A stretch of DNA of 22,623 nt. It comes from JAEUIA01 sp034440255. GTDB taxonomy: Bacteria; Planctomycetota; UBA1135; GCA-002686595. Positions within the stretch are counted from its first letter, which is position 1, and each line of letters opens with the position of its first letter. The notes beneath the pieces were generated by a model. It did not search any database, was not told where the DNA came from, and saw only the letters and a list, made by a program, of their open reading frames with translations. A program made the translations under genes and the position numbers. The DNA is taken from assembly GCA_034440255.1 (NCBI GenBank), contig JAWXBU010000133.1:1-22623 (forward strand). Reading direction: 5' to 3'. Positions 1-7,260 of the stretch are shown in pieces.

Positions 1-95
1 ACCGAGCCAGAGCAATTTTTCCCCGATGCGCTGCGAGCAACTCGCATCAAGCGAGTTGCTCGCAGCGCATCGGGGAAAAATTGCTCTGGCTCGGT
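1..95. repeat. Perfect 45-bp inverted repeat (palindrome) with 5-nt loop
   Basis: Bases 1-45 are the exact reverse complement of bases 51-95, separated by the loop ATCAA at 46-50. There is no mismatch along the whole stem. The repeat starts at the first base of the window, so it may extend further or mark a contig end. A stem this long and perfect is unlike an intrinsic terminator. A fold-back assembly or amplification artefact is the simplest reading. A real cruciform or a mobile-element end is the alternative. Confidence 0.95.
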
Positions 96-144
96 ACACT
101 CTCGATTCGCAGCGTCGCCGAACGGTCGGCCGTCTCGGGCGAGC

Positions 145-546
145 CTACTGCGGTTCGTAGGCGGAGGGCGTCGTCGGTTCGGCGGCCGCGGCGGCCGCCG
201 TCGTCGAGGCGCAGCCGCTGGCTCCGCCGACCGAACTGCTGCTGGACCCGCCCACGTTGCTCGCTCCGAAATTGCGCTTCCCGAGCGAACTGGCGCGCGG
301 AGCCGCTGCGCCCGCGCGAACCTCGACACCGCGTGAATCGACACCGCGTGAATCGACACGCTTGCCCAGGGACGGCCCGGTCACACCGTGGCCGTAGACC
401 TCGCTGCGCGGGTGTCCCGAGCTCTCCAAATAGCGATGCACCGTCACGGCCGTGCCGAGCACGACCACGAGCACCAACGAGACCAGACCCTTCGTGGAAA
501 GGGACCGGGGCAGGGGGTCGAGCGTGGAGCGGAAGACTCTCTTCAT
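145..546 (-). CDS. Small membrane-anchored hypothetical protein
   Basis: This 133-residue protein is of no family I recognise. Residues 1-19 are basic and polar, and residues 20-36 form one hydrophobic segment (LVSLVLVVVLGTAV), which fits an inner-membrane anchor or uncleaved signal. The rest is low-complexity, rich in Ser, Gly and Ala, with a Ser run and an Ala run. It includes a short tandem repeat (VDSRGVDSRGV) encoded by two 15-bp copies near 330-360. The start ATG overlaps the stop of a 35-codon ORF as ATGA, which suggests translational coupling. It is the last gene of the minus-strand run that begins at the asparaginase gene. The low-complexity tail weakens the case for a conserved protein, but the membrane segment and the coupling support expression. 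Confidence 0.5.
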   Translation of the reverse strand: MKRVFRSTLDPLPRSLSTKGLVSLVLVVVLGTAVTVHRYLESSGHPRSEVYGHGVTGPSLGKRVDSRGVDSRGVEVRAGAAAPRASSLGKRNFGASNVGGSSSSSVGGASGCASTTAAAAAAEPTTPSAYEPQ

Positions 547-650
547 GATCGCGGCCTCGGGCGGGTGACCGATGCGTACGCAGGATAGTCGCGGCTTACG
601 AGCAGGATACGGTCATATTCCAACACAAAGCGAACGACGTCTGCACTCAT
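543..650 (-). CDS. Possible 35-residue small protein coupled to the next gene
   Basis: A 35-codon ORF begins with ATG 19 nt after the ino1 stop and ends with a TGA that overlaps the ATG of the following gene (ATGA). The product starts MSADVVRFVLEYDRILLV and has mixed hydrophobic and charged residues with no obvious membrane segment. No Shine-Dalgarno sequence is visible before its ATG. The ORF may be a genuine small protein, or a leader ORF that delivers ribosomes to the downstream start. I recognise no family. The evidence is position and overlap only. Confidence 0.3.
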   Translation of the reverse strand: MSADVVRFVLEYDRILLVSRDYPAYASVTRPRPRS

Positions 651-669
651 GGCGCTATAGCCGCATTTC

Positions 670-1894
670 TCAGGCACGATTCCGCGCCGCAGAATGCCGA
701 TCCGCGTACGCCAGAAGCGCTTGAAACTGCGCGTGGAAGTCGTGGGTGCCTCCGCCGAGGGGCGCCTTGAAGAAACAGGCCGTGTGAGGCATTTCCCCCA
801 CTTCGCCGCGCGCGGCGGACAGGTCGGCGAGGCGGACGAGATCGAGGACGAGGGGCGCCGCCAGAGCCGAATCGCTGCCCGTCCAGGTGAACTGCAAGCT
901 CATCTTGGCGCCCAGAAAGCCCTCGAAGTGAACGTAGTCCCATGCCGTTTTCCAGTCTTGCAGACTGGGCACGTAGTCGATGCCGACGTGCGTGTGCACG
1001 GCCGCGTCGCCGAGCAGTTGGCGCAACGCCTCGTTCTTGTTGCGGACTTTCGTTTCCTTGTGCGCTGAATCCGACAACACGGCGCCGTCGCGGTTGCCGA
1101 GCATGTTGTAACCCTGCCACGACAGCACCTTGAGCGCGCGCCGTGAAGAGCGGCGCGAGCACCGTTTTCACGAGCGTCTCACCCGTCTTCCCGTCGTTGC
1201 CGCAGTGCGGCACGCGCCGCTCGAGCGCGAGTTCGCGCAAGGCCGGAAGCGACGCACCACGGCTCGGCGTGAAGTTGACGTACGGCATTCCGCCGGACAG
1301 CGCTGCGTAGGCGTACAGCATCGACGCAGGCTGAGCGACGCCAGCGTCGAGGGCGCTCTCGAACAGCGCGAGCGACGCCCATTCGGGACGCTCTTCGCGG
1401 AACGCTTCGGTGGAGGCGACGTTGACGACGACCACGCGCTCGAGCTTGTGCAACGCCTTGAAGTCCGCGACGTCGGCCGCGATCGCTGCGATCTGCTCAC
1501 GGGGCGGGCGCGACGACAGACGAGCCGCACGCGGATCGAGATCTGCGAAACCGACGTCGGCTCCGTCGAGCGTGCCGGGACGGATGCGTGTCTCGAACTC
1601 GGCCGCGAAATCACTCGAGGCCGTGACCAGATCCGAAGTGAGAATGCCGTTCTTGACGAGTTCGCCAGCCGAGTGCGACAGGTCGCGCCTGCAGACGTCG
1701 TGTCCACCGAGCACGAGCGCGTCGAGATCGACGAGGCGCAAACGATTGAACGGGTCCTTCTCGGTGATGACGCCGATCGGCTCCAACATCCCCTCGCGGA
1801 TGCCCGCCAGACCGTAGGCCAAACAAGTCGAGATCGAACCGCGTGCGCCGATGAGCCAGACGCCGACGCGGCGAGGATTGGGTGCCTTGGTCAC
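670..1894 (-). CDS. ino1: Inositol-3-phosphate synthase, interrupted by an apparent 1-nt frameshift
   Basis: Inositol-3-phosphate synthase converts glucose 6-phosphate to 1D-myo-inositol 3-phosphate using NAD+, the first step toward inositol lipids and other inositol compounds. The N-terminal frame holds the Rossmann dinucleotide-binding start (GVWLIGARGSIST) and the catalytic-region motif GNDGKTGETLVKTVL. The C-terminal frame carries NMLGNRDGAVLSD, DYVPSLQDWKTAWDYVHFEG and FTWTGSDSALAAPL. The two frames meet at a GC-dinucleotide run at about 1134-1142. One extra base there would restore one protein of about 408 residues, a normal family length. I chose GTG at 1892-1894 because the upstream gene stops only about 20 nt before it and homology begins just inside. 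The gene lies in the minus-strand operon. The break may be a sequencing error or real decay. The family assignment is firm; functionality is not. Confidence 0.88.
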
Positions 1895-1914
1895 GGTTTC
1901 GAATCTCGAGCTGA

Positions 1915-3003
1915 CTACTTTTGGCGAGGCGTGGAAGCAAGCCACGCCTCGACGACGGCGTCGTGACGGGCCGGCCACCAGCGGATGGAACCGACGCCCC
2001 GCTCGGCGCCCCGGGTCTCGATCTCGGGCGTGAGGCTCGAGTTCGATTCGTGGGTGCGGGGATCAGGGCCGCTCAGTTTGCCGAGCGAATCGCCGGATGC
2101 CAGTGCGCTCGCCACAGAGTCGCTTTCGAGGCCTGTATTTGAGCTCGAATTCGCGGGAGCACCGGCGACGTCGGCCTGCAACGGAACACCCAACGCGCGA
2201 GCGGCGTCAGCGAGCTTCGCGCGCTCGGAAGCGTCGATGCTCGGATCGGAAATCGCCCTCTTCACGCGCTCGGCGAGCTCGGTCTTGGTCTGCGAATCCA
2301 AGTACGGCGCATTCGCTGCGGCAGCCAAGTCGAGGGCCAGCGCGCTGCGCTCCGCGTCGACAGCGGATGCCGCCTGCGCTCCGCGAGGCTCGCTCGCGAT
2401 CAAGGAGCGCGCCGCCTCGGTCAGCGCCGCGCGATCTGCTTCCGAGACGTGCGCCGAAGTCCGTACGGACAGATGCGCGCCTTCACGAGCAGCGAATTCG
2501 CGCGCGCTGAACACGATGGCGAGACCGAGCACGACAGCGACGAGCGCGAGCGGCGTGCTCGGCAAGGACGCGCGCGCCAAGTCGGTCGTGCGCAGTCGCA
2601 AGACGACGTCTCGCACCAGAATTCGCGCGAGCGGGCCGCTCGAATCGTCCTTCGAAACGTCGGAGGCCGTGACCAGAGCACCGTCGAAGTTCAGGCGACC
2701 GTCGACACGCCGCAAGTGTTCGCGCGGCTTCGGCATGTGCTCGGTCCAGGTCGCCGCCGCGACGAGCAGGCCTACGCAGAGCACCGCGATCCAGGCTTGC
2801 TGTGCGTGAACACTCGAATCGAGTGTGGACGACGGGCCGCGGGCCAGCGACACGCTCGTACTCGCCGTGATCGCGGCGAACACGACAGCCGCAGAGAGCC
2901 AACCCAGCGCGAGCGCTTCGACGACGCGGCCGGCACGGTGCAGCGCGAGCGAGCGCGCCAACGAGCGCGACAAGACCGCGGCGGGTTCGCGTTCAGCGAG
3001 CAT
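1915..3003 (-). CDS. Three-helix membrane protein, possibly DUF4175-like
   Basis: This 362-residue protein has three predicted membrane segments at about 29-52, 68-86 and 148-167. The loop between helices 2 and 3 reads LRRVDGRLNFDGALVTASDV. That weakly resembles the 'RLDRRLGLPDRLVTALE' loop of DUF4175-type membrane proteins, but the similarity is not enough to assign the family. The C-terminal half (170-362) is hydrophilic, rich in Ala, Ser and Asp, and looks flexible. The ATG overlaps the last 11 bases of the YdjY-like gene, and ino1 starts about 20 nt after its stop, so it is probably translated in the same operon. Its function is unknown. Confidence 0.75.
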   Translation of the reverse strand: MLAEREPAAVLSRSLARSLALHRAGRVVEALALGWLSAAVVFAAITASTSVSLARGPSSTLDSSVHAQQAWIAVLCVGLLVAAATWTEHMPKPREHLRRVDGRLNFDGALVTASDVSKDDSSGPLARILVRDVVLRLRTTDLARASLPSTPLALVAVVLGLAIVFSAREFAAREGAHLSVRTSAHVSEADRAALTEAARSLIASEPRGAQAASAVDAERSALALDLAAAANAPYLDSQTKTELAERVKRAISDPSIDASERAKLADAARALGVPLQADVAGAPANSSSNTGLESDSVASALASGDSLGKLSGPDPRTHESNSSLTPEIETRGAERGVGSIRWWPARHDAVVEAWLASTPRQK

Positions 3004-3805
3004 CCGGAACGGCGGGCTCCGTCACGACGGTGGGCAGGCGCGCTTCGATTTCCGGCGGCAGCGTGACCAACTTCTCGCGCGAAAAGATCAGCTCGACCCT
3101 CGAATCGCGCGGCGGAACGAGCCAGAAATTCGTCATCCAGATCGTCTGTTTCAAACACTCGAGCAGAGCCGCGGTGAAGATCGTGTTGCCCTGTTCGAAG
3201 AGAGCGACGTTGATCAGGTTGCCTTCGAGATCCGCTGCGAACGCTTCGTCGCTCTTGTCCGATCTCGGCTTGACCATGCGCGAGCCCAAGTACACCCACT
3301 TGTGTCTACGCATCGTCTGTCCGGTCGAGCGATCGAGCAGCAGATCTTCGACGCGGTAGAAATACGTTTCGTCGCCAGTTTTCCAGGCGGCGTAGAAGAA
3401 GAAGCCGTCCCCCGTGGGCGGTACGACCACGTACGCGCTGACGCCGTCGCGCACCTCGGCCTCGCTCGGTTTCGGATCGCGCAACACCCACGCCGCGTTC
3501 TTGCCGGGCTTCACGCCGAGCGCGAGCAACGCGACGTTGAGCAGGGACGGCACGACGTCGGTCGCGAACATGCTCTCGTGTGCCTGACCCGTGGGATTGA
3601 CGAGCACGTACTCGAGCAAATCCTCGCGCACCAGCACGGTCGCAGGGATCGTGATCAGCCCTTTCTCGACGTCGAGGTGGATGCCTTGCGCGGCGAAGGC
3701 TCGGGTCAATTCAGCCGGCAGCGCCGCGGGCTTCTGGTCTTCGAAAGCGAACGATGCGAGCACGGCGACCGTGCTGATCACCGCTGCGATGGCGATGTGT
3801 TTCAT
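2993..3805 (-). CDS. YdjY-domain exported protein
   Basis: This is a 270-residue protein with an N-terminal signal sequence (MKHIAIAAVISTVAVLASFA). The body matches the YdjY-like family as I know it: a GIHLDVEKGLITI opening, HESMFATDVVPS at about 76-87, then LLALGVKPG. Further on it has KWVYLGSRM at about 169-177, FAADLEGNLINVALF at about 189-203, and a C-terminal FWLVPPRDSRVELIF. In planctomycetes such proteins are secreted or periplasmic and of unknown biochemical role. The start ATG overlaps the thyX stop as ATGA. Its own stop lies inside the start of the next gene. Both overlaps point to translational coupling. The longer upstream reading frame is ruled out because it runs through thyX. 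Confidence 0.85.
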   Translation of the reverse strand: MKHIAIAAVISTVAVLASFAFEDQKPAALPAELTRAFAAQGIHLDVEKGLITIPATVLVREDLLEYVLVNPTGQAHESMFATDVVPSLLNVALLALGVKPGKNAAWVLRDPKPSEAEVRDGVSAYVVVPPTGDGFFFYAAWKTGDETYFYRVEDLLLDRSTGQTMRRHKWVYLGSRMVKPRSDKSDEAFAADLEGNLINVALFEQGNTIFTAALLECLKQTIWMTNFWLVPPRDSRVELIFSREKLVTLPPEIEARLPTVVTEPAVPDAR

Positions 3806-4617
3806 GCTGTGCCTCCACCGAAATCTCCGGCCAACAGGCGCTCGCGCGTGACGCCCAGCTTGTCGAGATCGCTTTTCACGAGCGCGTGCACCGCTTCGGC
3901 GTAGCGCCGGATTTCGTACTGCGCGTCGGGCTTCAAACGTTGCTCGAGGAAGTGCAGGACGCCCTGCAGCGACACGGTCCAGTAGGCCTGACTGTAGACG
4001 CTCTGCGGCAAGCACAAGCGCGCGATTTCCTTGGCGACGCCGCGCTGAATGCGCGCTTTGTAGCGTTCGAAGCTCTCGCGGCACTCTTCGATCATGAGCG
4101 CGCGCTCGGCCTCGTGATCGAAAGTGGTGCCGAGATCGACCGACGCCTGTTTGTTGCCGTGCGGCGGATTCGCGCGCATGACTTTGGGCACGTAGAACTC
4201 GGGCGTCCACTCGACGTAGCGGCCCGACACTTCGTTCCACGAGCAGCCCTTGTCGGTGTCGAACATCACGTCGAAGACTTCCAAGCTGACGGGTTGTCCG
4301 TCGACTTCGTATTTCCGCCAGCCCGAACCGACCTGGTACTTGAACGCCTGACGGAAGACGAAAATCGGCGCCTTCCAGTGGAACGTGTAGAAGGAATGGC
4401 GGTACGGCGACGTGTGCCCGTGCTCCCACAAGAATGCGCACAGCTTCTTGTCCTTCTCGTCGAAGGCGGTCTTCTTCTTGTCGTACGAGATGCGCGCGGC
4501 GTTGACGACTTTGAGCGCCGGGTCGACCTGCATGCGATCGACGAGCGAGACGAATCCGATCGCGTCGTCTAGCGTCTCGACGGCGCCTTGCGGCAGAGTC
4601 ATTTGTTGGAGGCTCAT
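3802..4617 (-). CDS. thyX: Flavin-dependent thymidylate synthase (divergent ThyX)
   Basis: ThyX makes dTMP from dUMP using methylene-tetrahydrofolate, FAD and NADPH. The 271-residue product shows the family layout: NAARISYD at 39-46, HGHTSPYRHSFYTFHWKAP at 66-84, FRQ at 88-90, WNEVSGRYV at 127-135, and LPQSVYSQAYWTV then HFLEQRL..AQYEIRRYA at about 203-240. The usual RHRxxSxNExSxR signature is altered. RHR is replaced by FKY (92-94), and roughly 28 residues are inserted before WNEVSGRY. The NxR element before the HFLEQRL helix reads SLQ. The start is well supported by AGGAGA five bases upstream. The gene begins 15 nt after the nnrD stop and overlaps the next gene as ATGA. No thyA is seen in the window. 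I am confident of the fold and family, less so that the biochemistry is textbook. Confidence 0.9.
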   Translation of the reverse strand: MSLQQMTLPQGAVETLDDAIGFVSLVDRMQVDPALKVVNAARISYDKKKTAFDEKDKKLCAFLWEHGHTSPYRHSFYTFHWKAPIFVFRQAFKYQVGSGWRKYEVDGQPVSLEVFDVMFDTDKGCSWNEVSGRYVEWTPEFYVPKVMRANPPHGNKQASVDLGTTFDHEAERALMIEECRESFERYKARIQRGVAKEIARLCLPQSVYSQAYWTVSLQGVLHFLEQRLKPDAQYEIRRYAEAVHALVKSDLDKLGVTRERLLAGDFGGGTA

Positions 4618-4622
4618 GGATT

Positions 4623-4628
4623 TCTCCT
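4623..4628 (-). promoter_or_regulatory. Ribosome binding site of thyX
   Basis: The minus strand reads AGGAGA-AATCC-ATG, a good Shine-Dalgarno sequence at 5-nt spacing. It selects the ATG at 4617 over the in-frame ATG five codons later. The site lies between the nnrD stop and thyX, as expected for internal operon initiation. Confidence 0.75.
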
Positions 4629-4632
4629 CAGT

Positions 4633-5466
4633 CTACGTCGTCTGAGCGCGCGAGAGCATGTCGATCAAGTCGGAGGCGATGACGGAGCGGCTGACGCGCG
4701 CCGCTCGGCACAGATCGCCCGCTCGTCCGTGCACGAAAACAGCTCGCGCCGCGGCGTCGAACGCGGTCCAGCCGGAGTCGGGCAACGTCGTGACGAGCGC
4801 CAGGTACGCGACCAAGATTCCGGCGAGCACGTCGCCTGAACCCGCGGTCGCGAGCGTGTTGTCGCCGGTCGTGTTCACGTACACGCGCTCGCCGTCGGTG
4901 ACTACGGTTCGAAATCCCTTCAAGCAGCAAATCGAGCGCGTTTTCAGCGCGATCTTGCGCGCAGCGCCGATGCGGCCGGCAGCGTCGGTCGGAAGTGCGG
5001 AACCGATCAAGCGTGTCGCTTCGCCGGTGTGCGGAGTCAGCACGGTCGGTCGAGTGCGCTTCGCGGCAAGCGCGGGGTCGCGTGCGAGCAGCGTCAACGC
5101 GTCGGCGTCGATCACGAGCGGTGCGTCGAGTTCGACGACGATGCGCGTGAAGAGTGCACTCGCATCCGGGGCCAGACCGAGTCCCGGACCCACGAGGCCC
5201 GCATGCCAGGCCTCGCGCTCGATCTTCAGCGCGTGCGCATCGATCATCACGGCCTCCGGTGCTGCGATCGGGAGCGCATGCTTCACCGAGTCGTCGCGCA
5301 CGACGACACCGACGAGCCCCGCTCCCGCGCGTTGCGCCGCGCGTGCCGCCAAGATCGCTGCACCAGGCATCCACTCGCTGCCCGCGACGAGGAGCACACG
5401 ACCCGCGATTCCCTTGTGAGCCTCGAGCGGCAGATCCGGCGGCGGTCTCGGAATGGACTCGCTCAT
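4633..5466 (-). CDS. nnrD: ADP-dependent NAD(P)H-hydrate dehydratase
   Basis: NnrD repairs damaged nicotinamide cofactors by dehydrating the S form of NADHX or NADPHX at the expense of ADP. The 277-residue product has the ribokinase-like carbohydrate-kinase fold markers of the family. These are KGIAGRVLLVAGS at 18-30, GPGLG at 93-97, PLVIDADAL at 116-124, LTPHTGEATRL at 143-153, the CLKG strand, and the catalytic AGSGDVLAGIL at 208-218. It lacks the N-terminal YjeF/NnrE epimerase domain of the bifunctional Nnr proteins, so epimerisation, if present, is encoded elsewhere. The start is ATG 11 nt after the asparaginase stop. A GAGCGA stretch is the only nearby ribosome-binding candidate. Confidence 0.9.
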   Translation of the reverse strand: MSESIPRPPPDLPLEAHKGIAGRVLLVAGSEWMPGAAILAARAAQRAGAGLVGVVVRDDSVKHALPIAAPEAVMIDAHALKIEREAWHAGLVGPGLGLAPDASALFTRIVVELDAPLVIDADALTLLARDPALAAKRTRPTVLTPHTGEATRLIGSALPTDAAGRIGAARKIALKTRSICCLKGFRTVVTDGERVYVNTTGDNTLATAGSGDVLAGILVAYLALVTTLPDSGWTAFDAAARAVFVHGRAGDLCRAARVSRSVIASDLIDMLSRAQTT

Positions 5467-5477
5467 CGAGCGCTCGC

Positions 5478-6560
5478 TCAAGCCACCACTTGCGTGCGAC
5501 CGACTTCGATCCCCGCCCAATTCGTGATGCGCTTTTCTTCCCAGGCTTCGAGCGCGGCGCATTCCTCTTTCGTCGCGAATTCGAAGCGTCGCAACAGGTC
5601 GACGATGAGCGCGTGAAACCCGCGGTAGCTGCCGTCGTCGACCTTGATGGCGAGCCCACGATCCGCGCCGCGCACGCCGATCGCGTACACCGCTTCGCCG
5701 CCGATCTTTGGGAAAAGCCGGCCCTTCGTGACGCGTGCGATGTCCGTGCAGATGCGTTGATGATGGCCGACGATCAGATGCGGATACTCCGCGACGGCGG
5801 CGGTCATGCGCTCGCACGCCGCGCGCCTCAGCGGCGGGAGACCGTCGGGATTCGCGACACGCGCGAAAGCCGTCGCGAGCGCCGACAACGGCATGCGGAA
5901 CGTCGGCGCCGAGCAACCGTCGATCGCGACGTACAGATCGGCCTCGCGCATGCCCGACATGTCGACGACGGCTTTTTGGATCAGGCGTTGGCCGGCGCTC
6001 TCCCGCGCCAAGTAGTCGTGCGTCGGCACGCCGAGATGGAGTGCGAGCGCCAAGAAACCAGCGTGTTTGCCCGAGCAATTGTTGTGGAGTGCGCTGGGCT
6101 TCTGCTTGTCGTCGCGCAGTTTGTTGCGCGTGTCGGGATCGCCCGGTTGCTGCGGTCCGCACTGCAAATCCGTCGCAGAAAGTCCCAAGCGCGCGAGCAA
6201 TGCGGCGACCGGTTCCGTGTGGCACTTCTCGGCGTTGTGCGAGCTGAGCGCGAGCGCGACCTCGATGTCGCTCAGTCCGAAACGCTGGGCGGCGCCGGTC
6301 TCGATCAGCGGGAGTGCCTGCAAGCTCTTGACCGAACTGCGCGTGAAGATCGGCACGCGCCACGAGCCGACGCCGTCGATCGTCGTGCCCGACGAATCGC
6401 TGACGACCCAGGCTCCGCGGTGCTGCGATTCGACTGCGGCGCCGCGCCAGACCTGCACGAGGACCGGGTTTTCCGGATAGCGCGGGTCGATCGAGGGGCC
6501 CGCCGACTTCGGACCGGTCTTCGGCGACGAGTTCTGCGCTGAGGCGACAGGGTGATCCAT
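5478..6560 (-). CDS. Asparaginase, type II-like (PF06089 family)
   Basis: The 360-residue product belongs to the PF06089 asparaginase family, thought to hydrolyse L-asparagine to aspartate and ammonia. It is unrelated in fold to E. coli AnsA/AnsB. Visible signatures are VESQHRGAWVVSD at about 43-55, the nucleophile-region RSSVKSLQALPLIETGA at 74-90, SSHNAEKCHTEPV, LHNNCSGKHAGFLAL at about 158-172, and IDGCSAPTFRMPLSALA at 213-229. The frame continues upstream, but I take the ATG at 6560. It is preceded by GGAG, and a longer form would run into the promoter of the divergent gene. It is the first gene of the minus-strand operon. No signal peptide is seen, so it is probably cytoplasmic. Confidence 0.9.
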   Translation of the reverse strand: MDHPVASAQNSSPKTGPKSAGPSIDPRYPENPVLVQVWRGAAVESQHRGAWVVSDSSGTTIDGVGSWRVPIFTRSSVKSLQALPLIETGAAQRFGLSDIEVALALSSHNAEKCHTEPVAALLARLGLSATDLQCGPQQPGDPDTRNKLRDDKQKPSALHNNCSGKHAGFLALALHLGVPTHDYLARESAGQRLIQKAVVDMSGMREADLYVAIDGCSAPTFRMPLSALATAFARVANPDGLPPLRRAACERMTAAVAEYPHLIVGHHQRICTDIARVTKGRLFPKIGGEAVYAIGVRGADRGLAIKVDDGSYRGFHALIVDLLRRFEFATKEECAALEAWEEKRITNWAGIEVGRTQVVA

Positions 6561-6621
6561 GCGTGCTCCGATGTTAGCACCCTTCCCCTCTGCCCCGACA
6601 GGTGCGATAAGGGCTCTGCTC
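6561..6621. promoter_or_regulatory. Divergent promoter region with interrupted inverted repeat
   Basis: This 61-nt gap separates two divergent genes and must hold both promoters. On the minus strand TAACAT (6571-6576) fits a TANNNT -10 box 10 nt before the asparaginase ATG. On the plus strand GATAAG lies 12 nt before the other ATG. GCACC (6577-6581) and GGTGC (6601-6605) form a 5-bp inverted repeat flanked by TTA and TAA, superficially like a CIRCE half-site. The spacing and the TAA offset do not match CIRCE. No -35 boxes stand out. Confidence 0.35.
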
Positions 6622-7092
6622 ATGAAGGATCCGCTCGACGAACCGCAGATGATCGACGTGGCCCTCAACCGGATCGTGATCCGCGAGGGTTCGGACCAGC
6701 AGTACATCTTTCTGCGCGAACGATCCGGCGCGCGCGGTTTTCCGATCGTGATCGGCACAGCCGAGGCCTGCGAGATCCGGCGCGTCGTCCAAGGCATCCA
6801 GCCGGAGCGGCCGCTCACGCATCAACTCGCATATGAATCGATCAAGGCCTTGGGCGCCGAGTTGAAGCGCGTGGACATCGTCGATCTGCGCAACAACACG
6901 TTCTTCGCCCAACTCGTGTTGCAGGACGAACGCGGAGAGCGCACGGCGATCGTCGATGCTCGGCCCAGCGACGCCGTGGCGTTGGCCTTGCGGGCGGCGT
7001 GTCCGATGCGCGTCGCCGAGAGCGTGCTCGAGGCCGTGCGGACCGACACCACGGGACCCGATCCGAAACCGGCGGACGAAGCACCTGAATAG
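6622..7092 (+). CDS. Bifunctional nuclease family protein (DUF151)
   Basis: This 156-residue protein is of the DUF151/bifunctional nuclease family (PF02577). Members occur widely in bacteria, and a plant member has been reported to have RNase and DNase activity. The sequence shows the family core: IDVALNRIVIRE, then IVIGTAEACEIRRVVQG, RPLTHQLAYESIKALGAELKRVDIVD, FFAQLVLQD and the hallmark DARPSDAVALALRA near residue 118. I start at ATG 6622, preceded by AAGGG about 8-12 nt upstream. The alternative in-frame ATGs upstream overlap the divergent promoter. It is transcribed away from the asparaginase operon, and its cellular role is uncertain. Confidence 0.9.
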   Translation: MKDPLDEPQMIDVALNRIVIREGSDQQYIFLRERSGARGFPIVIGTAEACEIRRVVQGIQPERPLTHQLAYESIKALGAELKRVDIVDLRNNTFFAQLVLQDERGERTAIVDARPSDAVALALRAACPMRVAESVLEAVRTDTTGPDPKPADEAPE

Positions 7093-7157
7093 ACGCGAAT
7101 AGCGCGTGCTTGCCGAGTGCGAAACGCGCCCGGCGAACGTATCTTTCTCCGCCTCGG

Positions 7158-7245
7158 GGAGGCGTGGCAGAGTGGCTGAATGCAGCGGTTTTGAAAACCG
7201 CCATACCGCAAGGTATCGAGGGTTCGAATCCTTCCGCCTCCGCCA
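7158..7245 (+). tRNA. tRNA-Ser(UGA)
   Basis: The acceptor arms GGAGGCG (7158-7164) and CGCCTCC (7235-7241) pair perfectly. They are followed by discriminator G and an encoded CCA (7243-7245). The anticodon stem GCGGT/ACCGC encloses the loop TTTGAAA with anticodon TGA at 7192-7194. A long variable arm (TACC-GCAA-GGTA) marks a class II tRNA, and the T loop TTCGAAT is canonical. The 3' end lies only 15 nt before the cysD start, so the two may be co-transcribed. TATCTT at 7140-7145 is a possible -10 box. Confidence 0.97.
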
Positions 7246-7260
7246 AAATCAGAACGATCG

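Noticed and set aside
331..362. Two 15-bp direct repeats as a possible operator or CRISPR-like repeat
   Set aside because: There are only two copies with no spacer and they lie in frame in a low-complexity coding region, so simple slippage explains them.
81..548. Long plus-strand open frame opposite the small membrane protein
   Set aside because: It is Arg/Pro-rich as expected for an antisense frame in GC-rich DNA, has no motif, and starts inside the palindrome.
6574..6610. CIRCE-like heat-shock operator (TTAGCACC ... GGTGCGATAA)
   Set aside because: The arms are offset by two bases, the spacer is far longer than nine, and the flanking genes are not chaperone genes.
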